A stretch of 64,000 nucleotides of DNA from Myxococcota bacterium (GTDB taxonomy: Bacteria > Myxococcota > XYA12-FULL-58-9 > JALHOP01), in contig JALHOP010000013.1 of assembly GCA_022842935.1 (NCBI GenBank), positions 1-64,000 of the forward strand, read 5' to 3'. Under the pieces are notes generated by a model. The model made no database searches. It saw only the letters and a program-made list of their open reading frames with translations, and was not told the DNA's origin. Both the position numbers and the translations under genes were made by a program. This document shows positions 9,067 to 18,447 of the stretch, in pieces; position 1 is the first letter of the stretch; every line of letters begins with the position of its first letter.

Positions 9067-10278
9067 ATGGAAACCTCGCCTCAAAGCCCGTTCGTCGAAT
9101 CGATTGTCGCTGGCATCCCCGAGCCTAGTCTCGCCGACCGCGTCGGCACGACGGTGTCCATGACGCGCGCCGCGCTCGACGAGCTCAAGCGCGTCCACTT
9201 GCCCCAAGATGGCTTCGAGGAGAGCGAAGACGACAGCACGGTCGATCGTCACCTCGAGATCGCGCCCTATGCACTGTCGGCGGTCGCGAGCATCAACCGC
9301 CTGCTCGCGCACCTGGGCGAGAGCTACGTGCCGCCTGCCGAGCCAACGACGACGGGCGACGATTTCGACCTCACCTTCGACCTCGTCGACGGGCCCGTCG
9401 GTGACTCGGGCCTTACGAAGGATCAGCCGGCTGGCAAGCAACTGACGCTCGAGGAGCAGGTGGCCGACGCCGCGCATGCCTTCGGCAGCATGTTGCGCGG
9501 CCACGTGCTCAAGTTCGCGGACCGCCTGGAGGCCGCCCTCAGGCAGTCCGACACCTGGCCGCTGCTCGCCGAGATCGACGACTACAAGCGCAAGCTCACC
9601 AAGGCGCTACAGGGCCTCCTCTTCGGCGTGCTGGGGGTCTTCGCCAAAGAAGCCCGTCGCGACGAAATCTTGCCCGAGTACAAGTCGGGCGTTGCCGAAG
9701 CGGTGGCGCTTCGCTCGACGTTAGCGGACATGACGCTCGCCATCACTCGCTTCAACACGGCCATCGCACAGGCGACGCAAGAGGCGGCCGTGCCGCTGGT
9801 GGTCGCGGTTTCCGACCGCTTGCAGCGCTTCGCCACGCGACCCGAGTACAGCACGCTGCGCGCGGACGACAAGAAAGCCTTCATCGACTTCGCGAGTACG
9901 CTCCACCGCCTGCGCCGCACCAAGGGCGGCATCCCGATGACGCAGCTCAAGCTCGCGGTCGAGGGCTTCTCGAAGTTCCTCGAAGCGATGGGCGCCATCA
10001 ACCACCGCGAGGTGCTGGTCATTCACGACCGCCAACGTCTCGAGCAGGCGCTCGAGCTCGTCACCTCCGCTCGCGGGCTCGCTTCGGCCGATAGCGAAGG
10101 CGCGCGTGCCCAGCTCGATAGCGCCGTCGAGCTCTTGGCGGCCGTGCACGGTCGTAACCAGGAACTCGACGATCAGCGGCGTCTGCACCGCATCGACCCG
10201 CCGCTCCCCGAAGACATGGCCGAGCGTCTCGATGAGTGGTCGTTGCTCATCGGCGGGACACTGCAGCGCGTCGGATAA
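9067..10278 (+). CDS. conserved-looking hypothetical cytoplasmic protein
   Basis: The 403-residue product has no signal peptide or membrane segment. It is predicted mostly helical, with Glu/Asp-rich N-terminal ~130 residues and a long helical C-terminal two-thirds (TLHRLRRTKGGIPMTQLKL, DRQRLEQALELVTSAR). GGGG in GCGGGGACCCG lies just before the ATG at 9067. It is divergent from the outer-membrane barrel gene and convergent with the patatin gene. I do not recognise a domain; structural, chaperone or scaffold roles are all possible. Confidence 0.65.
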   Translation: METSPQSPFVESIVAGIPEPSLADRVGTTVSMTRAALDELKRVHLPQDGFEESEDDSTVDRHLEIAPYALSAVASINRLLAHLGESYVPPAEPTTTGDDFDLTFDLVDGPVGDSGLTKDQPAGKQLTLEEQVADAAHAFGSMLRGHVLKFADRLEAALRQSDTWPLLAEIDDYKRKLTKALQGLLFGVLGVFAKEARRDEILPEYKSGVAEAVALRSTLADMTLAITRFNTAIAQATQEAAVPLVVAVSDRLQRFATRPEYSTLRADDKKAFIDFASTLHRLRRTKGGIPMTQLKLAVEGFSKFLEAMGAINHREVLVIHDRQRLEQALELVTSARGLASADSEGARAQLDSAVELLAAVHGRNQELDDQRRLHRIDPPLPEDMAERLDEWSLLIGGTLQRVG

Positions 10279-10337
10279 GTTTTGGCAGCGACGACATCAC
10301 CTATCGCGAGCACCGAGACAGCTGGATCCTACTGCTC

Positions 10338-11060
10338 CTAAACAACCACGAGGTCTTCGACCCGACGTGCGAGCGCCCGCTGCATGCCCGCGCGCGCAAC
10401 TGCGAAGGCTTCGTTGCCGCGTCGCAAAGAGAAGGGCGTCACGCGAGGGAGGCCGGTCATGCTCACGACAGAGGTGTGCGGGCGCGTCTGTGTGGCGCGT
10501 TTCGCGCGTGACGGTAAATCATGGGCGAGGGTGAAGGTCGTTTTGTCGAGACCTTGCCAGCCCGGGCGATCACGGATGCCGCCGTCGGAGTAGGGGCGAC
10601 GCTCGAGCCACACCGGCTGAAACAGCCCCGGCAGCGCGCACGAGGCGTGGATGGCCGCAGAGATGCTGCCGCGGTCGCGGACCGACGTTCGCCGGCGTAA
10701 GATGTCGTAGATCGACAGCGCTAGGGGGATCTTGGCGTCCTCCATGGCGGACACAGGGACGAGATTCTCCAGGCGCTCGCGGAACAAGCGCCCGCGCAGC
10801 AGTCCCAGGCCAAGCCCAGGGTCCCAGAAATCCCGTCGTTCGAGCGCGAAGAGGACGCGGCTCATAGTCTGGGCGCTCACCCCCGCCGCCCACAGTCCGC
10901 CAGCTAAGGCACCTGCCGACGAGCCGCTGACGAAGCGGGGGACAAGGTCATGGTCCTCGAGCACCGACAGCAGCCCCGCATGGGCGTAAAACCCGAAAAA
11001 TCCAGACGAAAGAGCTAGGTTAAAGGGGCCGCCACGCAGCTTTTCGAGGAGCGACTGCAT
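10338..11060 (-). CDS. patatin-like phospholipase
   Basis: Patatins are Ser-Asp dyad acyl hydrolases acting on phospholipids. The 240-residue protein has the nucleophile elbow GSSAG (residues ~46-50) and the catalytic Asp in DGGIRD (~158-163). The oxyanion-hole loop, normally GGGxRG, is changed to SSGFFGFYAHAG but keeps the family spacing. The length is near that of a minimal bacterial patatin domain. There is no signal peptide, so the protein is probably cytosolic or secreted by a non-Sec route. It is divergent from dnaK and is not in an obvious operon. Confidence 0.85.
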   Translation of the reverse strand: MQSLLEKLRGGPFNLALSSGFFGFYAHAGLLSVLEDHDLVPRFVSGSSAGALAGGLWAAGVSAQTMSRVLFALERRDFWDPGLGLGLLRGRLFRERLENLVPVSAMEDAKIPLALSIYDILRRRTSVRDRGSISAAIHASCALPGLFQPVWLERRPYSDGGIRDRPGWQGLDKTTFTLAHDLPSRAKRATQTRPHTSVVSMTGLPRVTPFSLRRGNEAFAVARAGMQRALARRVEDLVVV

Positions 11061-11162
11061 GCGGCGCTTATAAGGGAGTTAGGCGCGGCAAGCCAGGCTC
11101 CGGGAGCCGCTACGGGCCCGCTTTCGCCAGATCCCCCGTGGCAATTATCCCGACGTCTTCAC

Positions 11163-11192
11163 TTGACAGGTAAGCGCTTGCCTCCATATTAG
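11163..11192 (+). promoter_or_regulatory. sigma-70-like promoter of dnaK
   Basis: A perfect -35 hexamer TTGACA (11163-11168) is followed after 18 bases by TATTAG (11187-11192), about 70 bases before the dnaK start. No CIRCE inverted repeat (TTAGCACTC-N9-GAGTGCTAA) is seen between 11061 and 11261, so HrcA control at this site is not supported. Confidence 0.6.
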
Positions 11193-11261
11193 GCATCACT
11201 CGGGCCGGGATTGCTTAGTCAACCGGTAAACGAATCGAGTTCACAGGAGCTTTGTAAGATC

Positions 11262-13184
11262 ATGGCGAAAGTCATCGGAATCGACCTGGGCACGACCAAC
11301 AGCGTCGTCGCCATCATGGAAGGGTCGCAGCCCAAGGTGCTCACCAACGAAGAGGGCGCGCGTACGACCCCGTCGGTCGTGGCCTTCGGCAAAGACGACG
11401 AAGTCCTGGTTGGCCAGGTCGCGCGCCGCCAGGCCATCACCAATCCCGAGAACACGGTCTTCTCGATCAAGCGCTTCATGGGCCGTCGCATGGACGAAGT
11501 GCCCGACGAGACCCGTCGCGTGCCCTACAAGGTCGAGCGCGGTCAGAACGACCTCGCGTACGTCGACATCCGGGGCAAGAAGTTTGCGCCTCCGGAGATC
11601 AGCGCCAAGGTGTTGCAGAAGCTCAAGCGCGCCGCAGAGCAGTACCTCGGCGAGACCGTGACCGAAGCGGTCATCACGGTTCCGGCTTACTTCAACGACG
11701 CGCAGCGCCAGGCCACGAAAGACGCGGGCAAGATCGCGGGTCTCGAGGTCAAACGTATCGTCAATGAGCCGACAGCGGCCGCTTTGGCGTACGGCCTCGA
11801 CAAGAAGAAAGATGAGGTCGTCGCGGTCTACGACTTCGGCGGCGGTACGTTCGACATCTCGATCCTCGAGGTCGGCGAAAACGTCGTCGAGGTTCTCTCG
11901 ACCAATGGCGACACGCACCTCGGTGGCGATGACTTCGATCAGCGCATCATCGACTACCTGGTCGCTGAGTTCAAAAAGGACCAGGGCATCGACGTCAGCA
12001 AAGACAAGATGGTCATGCAGCGCCTCAAAGAGGCCGCTGAGAAGGCCAAGATCGAGCTGTCCTCGGTGAGTGAGACCGACATCAACCTGCCGTTCCTCAC
12101 GGCGGACGCGAGCGGTCCTAAACACATGAACATGAAGCTTTCGCGTGCGAAGCTCGAGAGCCTCATTCATGACCTCATCGAGCGCTCTATCGAGCCGTGC
12201 CAGAAGGCCCTGAAAGACGCCAACAAGGCCGCGAGCGAGATCGACGAGGTCATCCTCGTGGGTGGCTCGACGCGCGTGCCGCTCGTGCAAGAGACGGTGC
12301 GCAAGGTCTTCGGCAAGGAGCCGAACCGCTCCGTGAATCCAGACGAAGTCGTCGCGGTCGGCGCGGCGGTGCAAGCGGGCGTTCTGTCGGGTGAGGTCAA
12401 GGACCTCTTGCTCCTCGATGTCACGCCCTTGTCTCTCGGTATCGAGACTCTGGGCGGCGTGATGACGACTCTCATCCCCCGGAACACCACGATTCCCACC
12501 AAGAAGAGCGAGGTCTTCTCGACCGCTGCCGACAGTCAACCATCGGTCGAGGTGCACGTCTGCCAAGGTGAGCGTCCAATGGCGGGTCAGAACCGCACGT
12601 TGGGCCGCTTCCACCTGGACGGCATCACGCCGGCCCCGCGCGGTGTTCCGCAGATCGAGGTCACCTTCGACATCGACGCGAACGGCATCGTCCACGTGAC
12701 TGCCCGCGACAAGGCGACCAACAAAGAGCAGCGCATTCGTATCGAGGCTGGCACCGGGCTGTCGGACAACGACATCCAGCGCATGGTCAGCGATGCGAAG
12801 GAGCACGAGGCCGACGACAAGAAGAAGAAAGAAGAGATCGAGATCCGCAACAAGGCCGACTCTCTTGCCTATCAGGTCGAGCGCTCGCTTGCGGACCACA
12901 AAGACAAGCTCGACGAGGCGACCCGCAAGGACCTCGAAGAGAAGGTCCAGAAAGTGCGCGACGCGGTTGCCTCGGGTGACGCAGCACGCATGAAGACCGA
13001 AATGGACGCGCTCACGGCGGCGTCCCACAAGATGGCCGAGAAAATGTACGCCGCAGCATCCGATGCAGCCTCGACAGGCGCAGCGGGTGCCGAGGCGCCG
13101 CAGTCGCCGCCTCCGGGGGCGCAGGCCAACCCGAACGCGGGCGGCGGCAAGGTCGTCGATGCGGAGTTCGAAGACACGAACTAG
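11262..13184 (+). CDS. dnaK: molecular chaperone DnaK (Hsp70)
   Basis: ATP-driven cytosolic chaperone that works with DnaJ and GrpE. The 640-residue product starts [17 protein letters not shown] with the ATP phosphate-binding loop. It has [36 protein letters not shown] and the interdomain linker [13 protein letters not shown]. The helical lid follows, and the C-terminal tail ends DAEFEDTN, close to the usual EEV-type end. The ATG at 11262 is chosen over an upstream in-frame TTG at 11211; AGGAG lies 12 bases before it. Neither dnaJ nor grpE is adjacent, so this may be a stand-alone copy of the kind found in genomes with several dnaK genes. Confidence 0.97.
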   Translation: MAKVIGIDLGTTNSVVAIMEGSQPKVLTNEEGARTTPSVVAFGKDDEVLVGQVARRQAITNPENTVFSIKRFMGRRMDEVPDETRRVPYKVERGQNDLAYVDIRGKKFAPPEISAKVLQKLKRAAEQYLGETVTEAVITVPAYFNDAQRQATKDAGKIAGLEVKRIVNEPTAAALAYGLDKKKDEVVAVYDFGGGTFDISILEVGENVVEVLSTNGDTHLGGDDFDQRIIDYLVAEFKKDQGIDVSKDKMVMQRLKEAAEKAKIELSSVSETDINLPFLTADASGPKHMNMKLSRAKLESLIHDLIERSIEPCQKALKDANKAASEIDEVILVGGSTRVPLVQETVRKVFGKEPNRSVNPDEVVAVGAAVQAGVLSGEVKDLLLLDVTPLSLGIETLGGVMTTLIPRNTTIPTKKSEVFSTAADSQPSVEVHVCQGERPMAGQNRTLGRFHLDGITPAPRGVPQIEVTFDIDANGIVHVTARDKATNKEQRIRIEAGTGLSDNDIQRMVSDAKEHEADDKKKKEEIEIRNKADSLAYQVERSLADHKDKLDEATRKDLEEKVQKVRDAVASGDAARMKTEMDALTAASHKMAEKMYAAASDAASTGAAGAEAPQSPPPGAQANPNAGGGKVVDAEFEDTN

Positions 13185-13205
13185 TCGGCGCGCAGTCGTA
13201 AGCCC

Positions 13206-13259
13206 CCGGCGGACTGAAACGCCGGAGCTCAACGACGACCTCTTGGCGTTCGCCAGAGG
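13206..13259. terminator. candidate hairpins between convergent genes
   Basis: Two small hairpins fill the gap between dnaK and the convergent methyltransferase. One is CCGGCG/CGCCGG (13206-13211 with 13220-13225). The other pairs CCTCT and GGC with GCC and AGAGG (about 13239-13259). Neither has a clear T-tract, so an intrinsic terminator is only possible. Confidence 0.3.
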
Positions 13260-14009
13260 CTAAACGCGACCCACGCGTAGCGCGAGTGGCCAGCGGATCT
13301 CCATCGACTGGCCGCCCATCACGGCCGTGACCTCTTCGTGAAACTTCGCGAAGGGCTCACGGCCGAGCTGTTTCTGGGCGGGGCGGATCGCGGACCAGGT
13401 CGACACATAGCCGAGCAACTCGCGCGCGCCCCAATGGGCCTGCATGACGATGGGCGGGGTTTCGACCTCCATGAACGGAAACGGAAGGTCGCGATAACCG
13501 CTCTCCACGTGTGCGCGCTCCGGTGGCCAGTAGGGGCCAACGACGTCATGGTAGAAGCGGGCAATGAGCTCACCCAGCGGACCGTCAGCCTGCGTGATGC
13601 CGTAGGTGACGAGCGCGATGAGGGCGTCCGCTTTGGCGACTCGGCGCACCTCGCCATAGAACGCCGGCAGGTCGAACCAGTGCGCGGCTTGCGCCACGGT
13701 GACCAGGTCGACGCACCCCGCCTCGAGCCCGGAACGTTCGGCGGGCGCGGTGGCGTACGTGACGTGTGGATGAGCCACCGCCTGGGCGACTTGCTCCGCG
13801 CTGGCGTCGGTGGCGTGGACACGCGTGTACCTGGTCGCGAGGAGTACGGAGAGCTGCCCGGTACCGCAGCCGGCATCCCATACCAGCGCATGGTGCCGCG
13901 TGAGGTACGCAAGATAGCTGACGAGCTCTCGCGGATACGTGGGCCGATAGGAAGCATAGTCGGCAGCGTGCGCCGAGAAGTGGTCCTTGAAGCTCACGCC
14001 CACATCCAT
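13260..14009 (-). CDS. class I SAM-dependent methyltransferase
   Basis: The 249-residue protein has the N-terminal FKDHFSAHAADYASYRPTYP typical of small-molecule methyltransferases of the UbiE/Tam type. Motif I is VWDAGCGTGQLS, which binds SAM, followed by the acidic HATDAS loop. The VDLVTVAQAAHWFD segment resembles the AQAxHWFD signature of this subfamily. The ATG at 14009 follows GGGGAAG with good spacing; an upstream extension has no family features. The substrate is unknown. It is convergent with dnaK and divergent from the RND adaptor gene. Confidence 0.87.
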   Translation of the reverse strand: MDVGVSFKDHFSAHAADYASYRPTYPRELVSYLAYLTRHHALVWDAGCGTGQLSVLLATRYTRVHATDASAEQVAQAVAHPHVTYATAPAERSGLEAGCVDLVTVAQAAHWFDLPAFYGEVRRVAKADALIALVTYGITQADGPLGELIARFYHDVVGPYWPPERAHVESGYRDLPFPFMEVETPPIVMQAHWGARELLGYVSTWSAIRPAQKQLGREPFAKFHEEVTAVMGGQSMEIRWPLALRVGRV

Positions 14010-14178
14010 AAGCACTTCCCCAAGTAGCTGTCTACCTGCCGGCCGCGTCGCTTTTGACGGTTTACACGGTGATGTGGGCGGGACTGGTGCCCAACCCGAA
14101 ATGATCGCGCGGGAGTAGGTCATACGCGGGTTGCGAAGCCCGCACTGTGCGTCGAAACTTGCCGATAGATTGCGCCGA

Positions 14179-15138
14179 ATGACCGGAACAGAAGAACCCG
14201 TCCGCAAACTGCGACCATTCATCGCGGTGGTCATGGGTACCGCCATCGCCGGCGGTATCGCGGCGGCCATCGTGATGCCGCGCATCGAGCAGGTCGCCGA
14301 GGCACACGAGGAGCGCTCGCGGGGGCCGCGCGCCGTCGACACGGTCGTCGTCCAATCCGCGCCGTGGACCATCAATCTCGCTCTCGACGGCACTGCTATG
14401 CCCATCGCCGCGCAGCAGCTCCACGCTCGCGCCGAAGGGGTGGTCGAGTCGGTGGCGGTGGCGCTCGGTGACCGGGTGACCCAAGGACAACCGCTCGCGA
14501 CCATTGCCGTGCGTGTACCCGCTACGGCGGATATGCCGGCGGTGGGCGCGGTCGACACGTTGATCGCTCCGTTCGATGGCTTGATCACGCGCCGCAACGT
14601 CGAAGTCGGCGCCAACGTCAGTGAAACTGGCGAGCCACTGTTCGAGATCTCGGACGTGGGTATCCTCAAGGTCTACGTCGACGTGCCGCAGACCCTGGCT
14701 CCGTGGGTGAAGGTCGGAGAGTCCGTCGCTGTGACCGCGCGGGCGGTTTCGTTCGCGACCATCACTGGGCATGTTGCCCGCACAGCCGGCGCCCTCGACG
14801 CGCATAGTCACAAGTTGCGCATCGAAGTGCAGATGCCTGGGGAGCGCCTGCTCGCTGGCTCGGCCGTGACGGTCCGATTCGCGGTGAAGCGTGATGTCAC
14901 GCCGCCCATGATCCCCGCGCGCGCCCTCGCGTTCGGCACGAAGTGGCCGCGGGTCGTACGCATCGTCGATGGCCGGGCGCACTACGTGACCGTCGAGCTC
15001 GGCTGGGACCGAGGCGGCGACATCGAAATCGCGGGTGGACTCGAAGTGGGCGACGTCGTCGCGTTGAGTCCACCGGACAACATTCGTGAAGGCGAGGTCT
15101 TGGTCGTTCAGGAAGCCAAGACGACGGCGGCGCGCTGA
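14179..15138 (+). CDS. RND efflux periplasmic adaptor (membrane fusion protein)
   Basis: The 319-residue product has an N-terminal membrane anchor (~residues 12-35), a barrel-sandwich (lipoyl-like) part split around residues 60-150 (EGVVESVAVALGDRV then APFDGLITRRNVEVGANV), and a beta-barrel domain (LKVYVDVPQTLAPWVKVGE). Such adaptors link an inner-membrane RND pump to an outer-membrane channel. No RND pump or TolC-like gene is next to it, so it is an orphan adaptor here. The helical hairpin usually inserted between the lipoyl halves is very short or absent. The start at ATG 14179 is preferred over an upstream TTG at 14131. Confidence 0.85.
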   Translation: MTGTEEPVRKLRPFIAVVMGTAIAGGIAAAIVMPRIEQVAEAHEERSRGPRAVDTVVVQSAPWTINLALDGTAMPIAAQQLHARAEGVVESVAVALGDRVTQGQPLATIAVRVPATADMPAVGAVDTLIAPFDGLITRRNVEVGANVSETGEPLFEISDVGILKVYVDVPQTLAPWVKVGESVAVTARAVSFATITGHVARTAGALDAHSHKLRIEVQMPGERLLAGSAVTVRFAVKRDVTPPMIPARALAFGTKWPRVVRIVDGRAHYVTVELGWDRGGDIEIAGGLEVGDVVALSPPDNIREGEVLVVQEAKTTAAR

Positions 15139-15305
15139 CCGCCTAGGCAGCGAACGCTAAACGTGCGCCCAAGCACTGACACCCTGGCAACCATTTTCCC
15201 GGAGCGTCGATATTCCGACCGAGCCGTTCCCTGGGTTTGCTCTAGCCGCGTTGCCCCATGGCGTCCTGCGAGCGCGTTCCAGCGGCCCATTCGCGAGGTT
15301 AAGGC

Positions 15306-16826
15306 ATGGTTTCGACAATCCGTGCTCTGGCAGCGACCAGAGTCGGCGAGAGCTCCGGCGGGGTTGCACCCGTCGACGAGCGCGGCGTCGAGACCCCGCC
15401 CGTTGTGCCGCTGGGCCCGAGAGTGCGGGCCATGCCTGCCACCCATCCAGCGCTCGTCGAGCCGACGCGCGGGGTGCAGTTGCGGGCGCAGGCCATCAGC
15501 GCACCGCCCACGGTTGCAGCCGTTAGCGATGACCATCCCGAGCTGACCTCGTCGGTCATGAATCGCTTTCTGGGGCTTGCGCGGCACGAGGTCGAGGCCG
15601 CGAGCGAGCGGGCTCTGAACGATGACGAGACTCGTCGGCTGCGCATCCTCCTCGGAGCCAACGCTCGCCTGAACCCCAAGACAGTGCCTCCTAACTTCGA
15701 CGACCAACGGCTGCTGCAGCGTATGCTCAACGTCACGCTCGGAGCGGCGCTGAGTCCCCCGCTCGAAGTCGACGGCAATATCGGCGGCGCCACGCGCAAT
15801 GCGCTGCAGCTCTATCGCCGCACGCGCGGGTTGCCGGCGACGACCAGTGGTGCACTCGTTGATCGCGCGATGCTTGAGCGCATGGGACGCGAAGCCATGC
15901 AGGCTCGCGCCACACCGAGCTCGCGCGTCCCCCGTCCTGGCGCGGAGGCGTCGCCGGCAGAGCGCTCGGTCGCCGAAATGCTCGACCTGCTCTCGCGCGA
16001 GGACCCTGTTCGCTATGGCGCTCTGCTGCGTAGTGTCGGGGTCACCAGCACGCGCCCCGTTACCGAGGTCGAGCTCCGGCGGGTCATCGCCGCCGGCGCG
16101 GCGCTCAATCTTAGGTTCGATGTCGACACCGCGACCCGCTTGCAGCTCTCACAGCCTGGCTTCGCGGAGCCTTTGCCCTGGAACTACGAGGCGGCGCGTG
16201 TCGTCGCAGCCTTCATTAGTGGTGAGATGTCGCCGAACCGCGGCATCGCAGGGCTCGGAACCTACAGAAGTTGGGCGCGGCGCGCCGAGCATGCCGGTCT
16301 CGTGTTGCCCCGGATCCTCGAGATCGATGCGCTGGTCGAATCGAGCTACAATCCGCGGCTGGTCAGCAGCGCCCGAGCCCGCGGTCTACATCAGCTCACC
16401 AATGATGTTACAGATCGCTATGGCGGACTCGATCCGTTCGACCCGGTTCTCAATATCGGCATGGCTCGCCGCGAGCTTGCTCGCGTCTACGACGAGCAGC
16501 TTCGTCGCCTTCGGCTCATCGACGATAGCTACGCACGTCGATACCCAGACGAAGCGTCCTTTCCGCGGCGGGACACTGAACGCAACGACGGATCAATCTG
16601 GCGCATGGCGTGGGCCGCGAACAACGCGGGACCGCGGCGACTCTTGCGCTATCAAGGAGTGCCGCCCTTCGACGAGACGCAGCGCCATGTCATGTTCATG
16701 GCCTGGTACAACGCGACGCTGCCGGGCGACGGAGCGGTGCCTCCTGTGGGCTTTGCGCCGCCGATCCCGCAAGGTCCACGTGGCCCAGAGGACTACGGCG
16801 TCAAGAGCGTGACCAAGGAGTTCTAG
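15306..16826 (+). CDS. lytic transglycosylase-like protein with peptidoglycan-binding-like domain
   Basis: The 506-residue product has no signal peptide; its first ~75 residues are Pro/Ala-rich. Residues ~110-185 look like a peptidoglycan-binding domain (LLQRMLNVTLG, LEVDGNIGGATRNALQLYRR). The C-terminal ~200 residues resemble an SLT goldfold: a catalytic-type Glu in IDALVESSYNPRLVSSARAR, then GLHQLTNDV. It is homologous along most of its length to the convergent neighbour at 16852-18375; both share a WNYE-A-RVAA block. Murein cleavage is expected from the fold, but without a signal peptide the export route is unclear. A noncanonical secretion system or delivery into prey is possible. Confidence 0.72.
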   Translation: MVSTIRALAATRVGESSGGVAPVDERGVETPPVVPLGPRVRAMPATHPALVEPTRGVQLRAQAISAPPTVAAVSDDHPELTSSVMNRFLGLARHEVEAASERALNDDETRRLRILLGANARLNPKTVPPNFDDQRLLQRMLNVTLGAALSPPLEVDGNIGGATRNALQLYRRTRGLPATTSGALVDRAMLERMGREAMQARATPSSRVPRPGAEASPAERSVAEMLDLLSREDPVRYGALLRSVGVTSTRPVTEVELRRVIAAGAALNLRFDVDTATRLQLSQPGFAEPLPWNYEAARVVAAFISGEMSPNRGIAGLGTYRSWARRAEHAGLVLPRILEIDALVESSYNPRLVSSARARGLHQLTNDVTDRYGGLDPFDPVLNIGMARRELARVYDEQLRRLRLIDDSYARRYPDEASFPRRDTERNDGSIWRMAWAANNAGPRRLLRYQGVPPFDETQRHVMFMAWYNATLPGDGAVPPVGFAPPIPQGPRGPEDYGVKSVTKEF

Positions 16827-16851
16827 AGCGACCTCTCGGTGGGCGCGAAGC

Positions 16852-18375
16852 TCAGCTCGCCGGCGGCGTGAAGCGAGCCCGTGCGCCAAACAGCGCGATG
16901 TAGGCGCGCACCTGGTCGACGTGGTTGCGCGTCTCCGCGAAGTTTGGCGTGCCCACGTAGCGGTCGAGGCGGCCCATGCCCGCATTGTACGAGGCATGTA
17001 CGGTCGACCAGATGCGGTCGTTGGTGCGGGGCCCGCCCGTCGGCAGGTTCATGGCCCGCGCGGCACGGTCGTAGAGCCACGCCAGATTGTGCGCGCCCAG
17101 GCGCAGGTTCTGGGAGTGATTATCGATGTCGATGCGCTGGCCGCCCCCGCCGTTCCAACCAACAAAGGTCATGCGACCGTCGCGAATGCGCCATCCGTCG
17201 GCGAGGCCCCGCGTGACCTGCGAGTAGCCAACCGCGCCAAAGCGATTGGCGGAAAGCCATGTGCCGTCCGATTCGACAGCGACCATCGCCTGGTAGTGAT
17301 GCAGCGGGATGCCCGCCTCTTCGGCGGCGCGACGTAACATGTCGCTGCCGAAGATCGCGCGATCGAGATTGCGCGTCAGGCGTGGTGGCTCCGAAGCCGA
17401 AGGCCTTGCGCGTCCCGTCCCGATGTCGGCCGCAACGCGTGCCGATTCGTAGTTCCACTCGCCGTTGGGCAGGGGCGCCGTGTCGAAGCTCAGACGGGCG
17501 TTCGTATGGGCGTCGATTGGCAGGCCGTGACCCCGTGTCGGATTTTGGATTGCAGCGATGACCTTGTCCGCCATCGCGGGCGTAATTTCGCCGTTCGCCG
17601 GCACTTGCACTCCGGCTCGGCGCATCAGCGCCTCGAAGCGCTTCGGGTCCTGACTGTTCAAGATGGCGAGCATGTTGCCAGCCGCTTGCTGTGCTGGCGT
17701 CGCGGCCTGGAAGTCCGCCGTGAAGGTGCGCCCGCGCTCTGCTGGTCGTGTTCGCGCCCCAGCGATGAGAGCGTCCATCGTGCGCTGGTCGACACCCGTG
17801 CCGTAACCCGAGCCATCCCCGAGCCTGTTGGCTCGGCGGAAGTCGGCGAGCGCTGCACGGAACCGCGAGCCCAAGACACCATCGACCTCGAGGTTTGCGC
17901 CGTTCGCGTTGAGCAAGCGCTGCATCGCGCGGCCGGTTTCAAGACCGAGGGAGACAGGGCTTTCACCACGGGGAGGGCGCGTGCCGCTTTCGACCGCACG
18001 CGCGCGGTCGAAGTCCGTGATGCGCACCTCGGGGGGCGTTCGCACCGCGGCTGGCGCAAGCTCGGTGGTTGGCTCGGTGACGACGGGAGCGAGAGGCACC
18101 GGACGGAACCGCTCGACAGGGCTCTCGAGGCGCCGCTCGGTGTCTGGCCGTGGGGTAAAGGCGCCTGGCATGGGCTCGATGACCCGAGGCGTCGCGGGGA
18201 GGACCGGGTCGACCCGGCGCTCGTTTTCGGGAGGTGGGTCGGGGGCGACTGGCCGGCGTTCTGTGGCAGCGTCGGGCGCTCGGTAGAGCCCTCGCCACAG
18301 TGGCTGCGCGGTCGCCTCCGAAACTCCTGACACGGGCACTCCCAACGGCGCAAAGGCCTCCGCTGACTTACCCAA
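16852..18375 (-). CDS. lytic transglycosylase-like protein, paralogue of the convergent neighbour
   Basis: A paralogue of the 15306-16826 product with the same layout: a Pro/Arg-rich N-terminal ~120 residues without a signal peptide, a peptidoglycan-binding-like region (LEVDGVLGSRFRAALADFRR), a helical linker (NMLAILNSQDPKRFEALMRR), and an SLT-type domain. The SLT domain has the catalytic-type Glu in MVAVESDGTW, then GAVGYSQVTRG and HASYNAGMGRLDRYV, which are closer to canonical SLT motifs than in the paralogue. The start is uncertain: TTG at 18375 is the furthest possible, and TTG/GTG codons 12-15 residues later have comparable upstream purines. The convergent arrangement with a 25-bp gap suggests an inverted duplication. 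Confidence 0.72.
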   Translation of the reverse strand: MGKSAEAFAPLGVPVSGVSEATAQPLWRGLYRAPDAATERRPVAPDPPPENERRVDPVLPATPRVIEPMPGAFTPRPDTERRLESPVERFRPVPLAPVVTEPTTELAPAAVRTPPEVRITDFDRARAVESGTRPPRGESPVSLGLETGRAMQRLLNANGANLEVDGVLGSRFRAALADFRRANRLGDGSGYGTGVDQRTMDALIAGARTRPAERGRTFTADFQAATPAQQAAGNMLAILNSQDPKRFEALMRRAGVQVPANGEITPAMADKVIAAIQNPTRGHGLPIDAHTNARLSFDTAPLPNGEWNYESARVAADIGTGRARPSASEPPRLTRNLDRAIFGSDMLRRAAEEAGIPLHHYQAMVAVESDGTWLSANRFGAVGYSQVTRGLADGWRIRDGRMTFVGWNGGGGQRIDIDNHSQNLRLGAHNLAWLYDRAARAMNLPTGGPRTNDRIWSTVHASYNAGMGRLDRYVGTPNFAETRNHVDQVRAYIALFGARARFTPPAS

Positions 18376-18447
18376 ACGCCTCGAACACGGGTTGCGTGAA
18401 CGCGCTATCTCCTTACGAATACGCGGTATTTCAACCAGGGAGAGGAG

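Noticed and set aside
11061-11261. CIRCE element expected before a dnaK gene
   Set aside because: No TTAGCACTC/GAGTGCTAA inverted repeat is present; only a sigma-70-like promoter is seen.
11241-13232. 663-codon open frame on the minus strand opposite dnaK
   Set aside because: Long antisense frames opposite dnaK are a known by-product of its codon pattern in high-GC DNA. The translation is Val/Arg/Asp-repetitive with no domain or ribosome-binding site.
15184-15202. TGGCAACCATTTTCC as a sigma-54 promoter
   Set aside because: The -24 part resembles the consensus but the -12 GC dinucleotide is missing at the required spacing.
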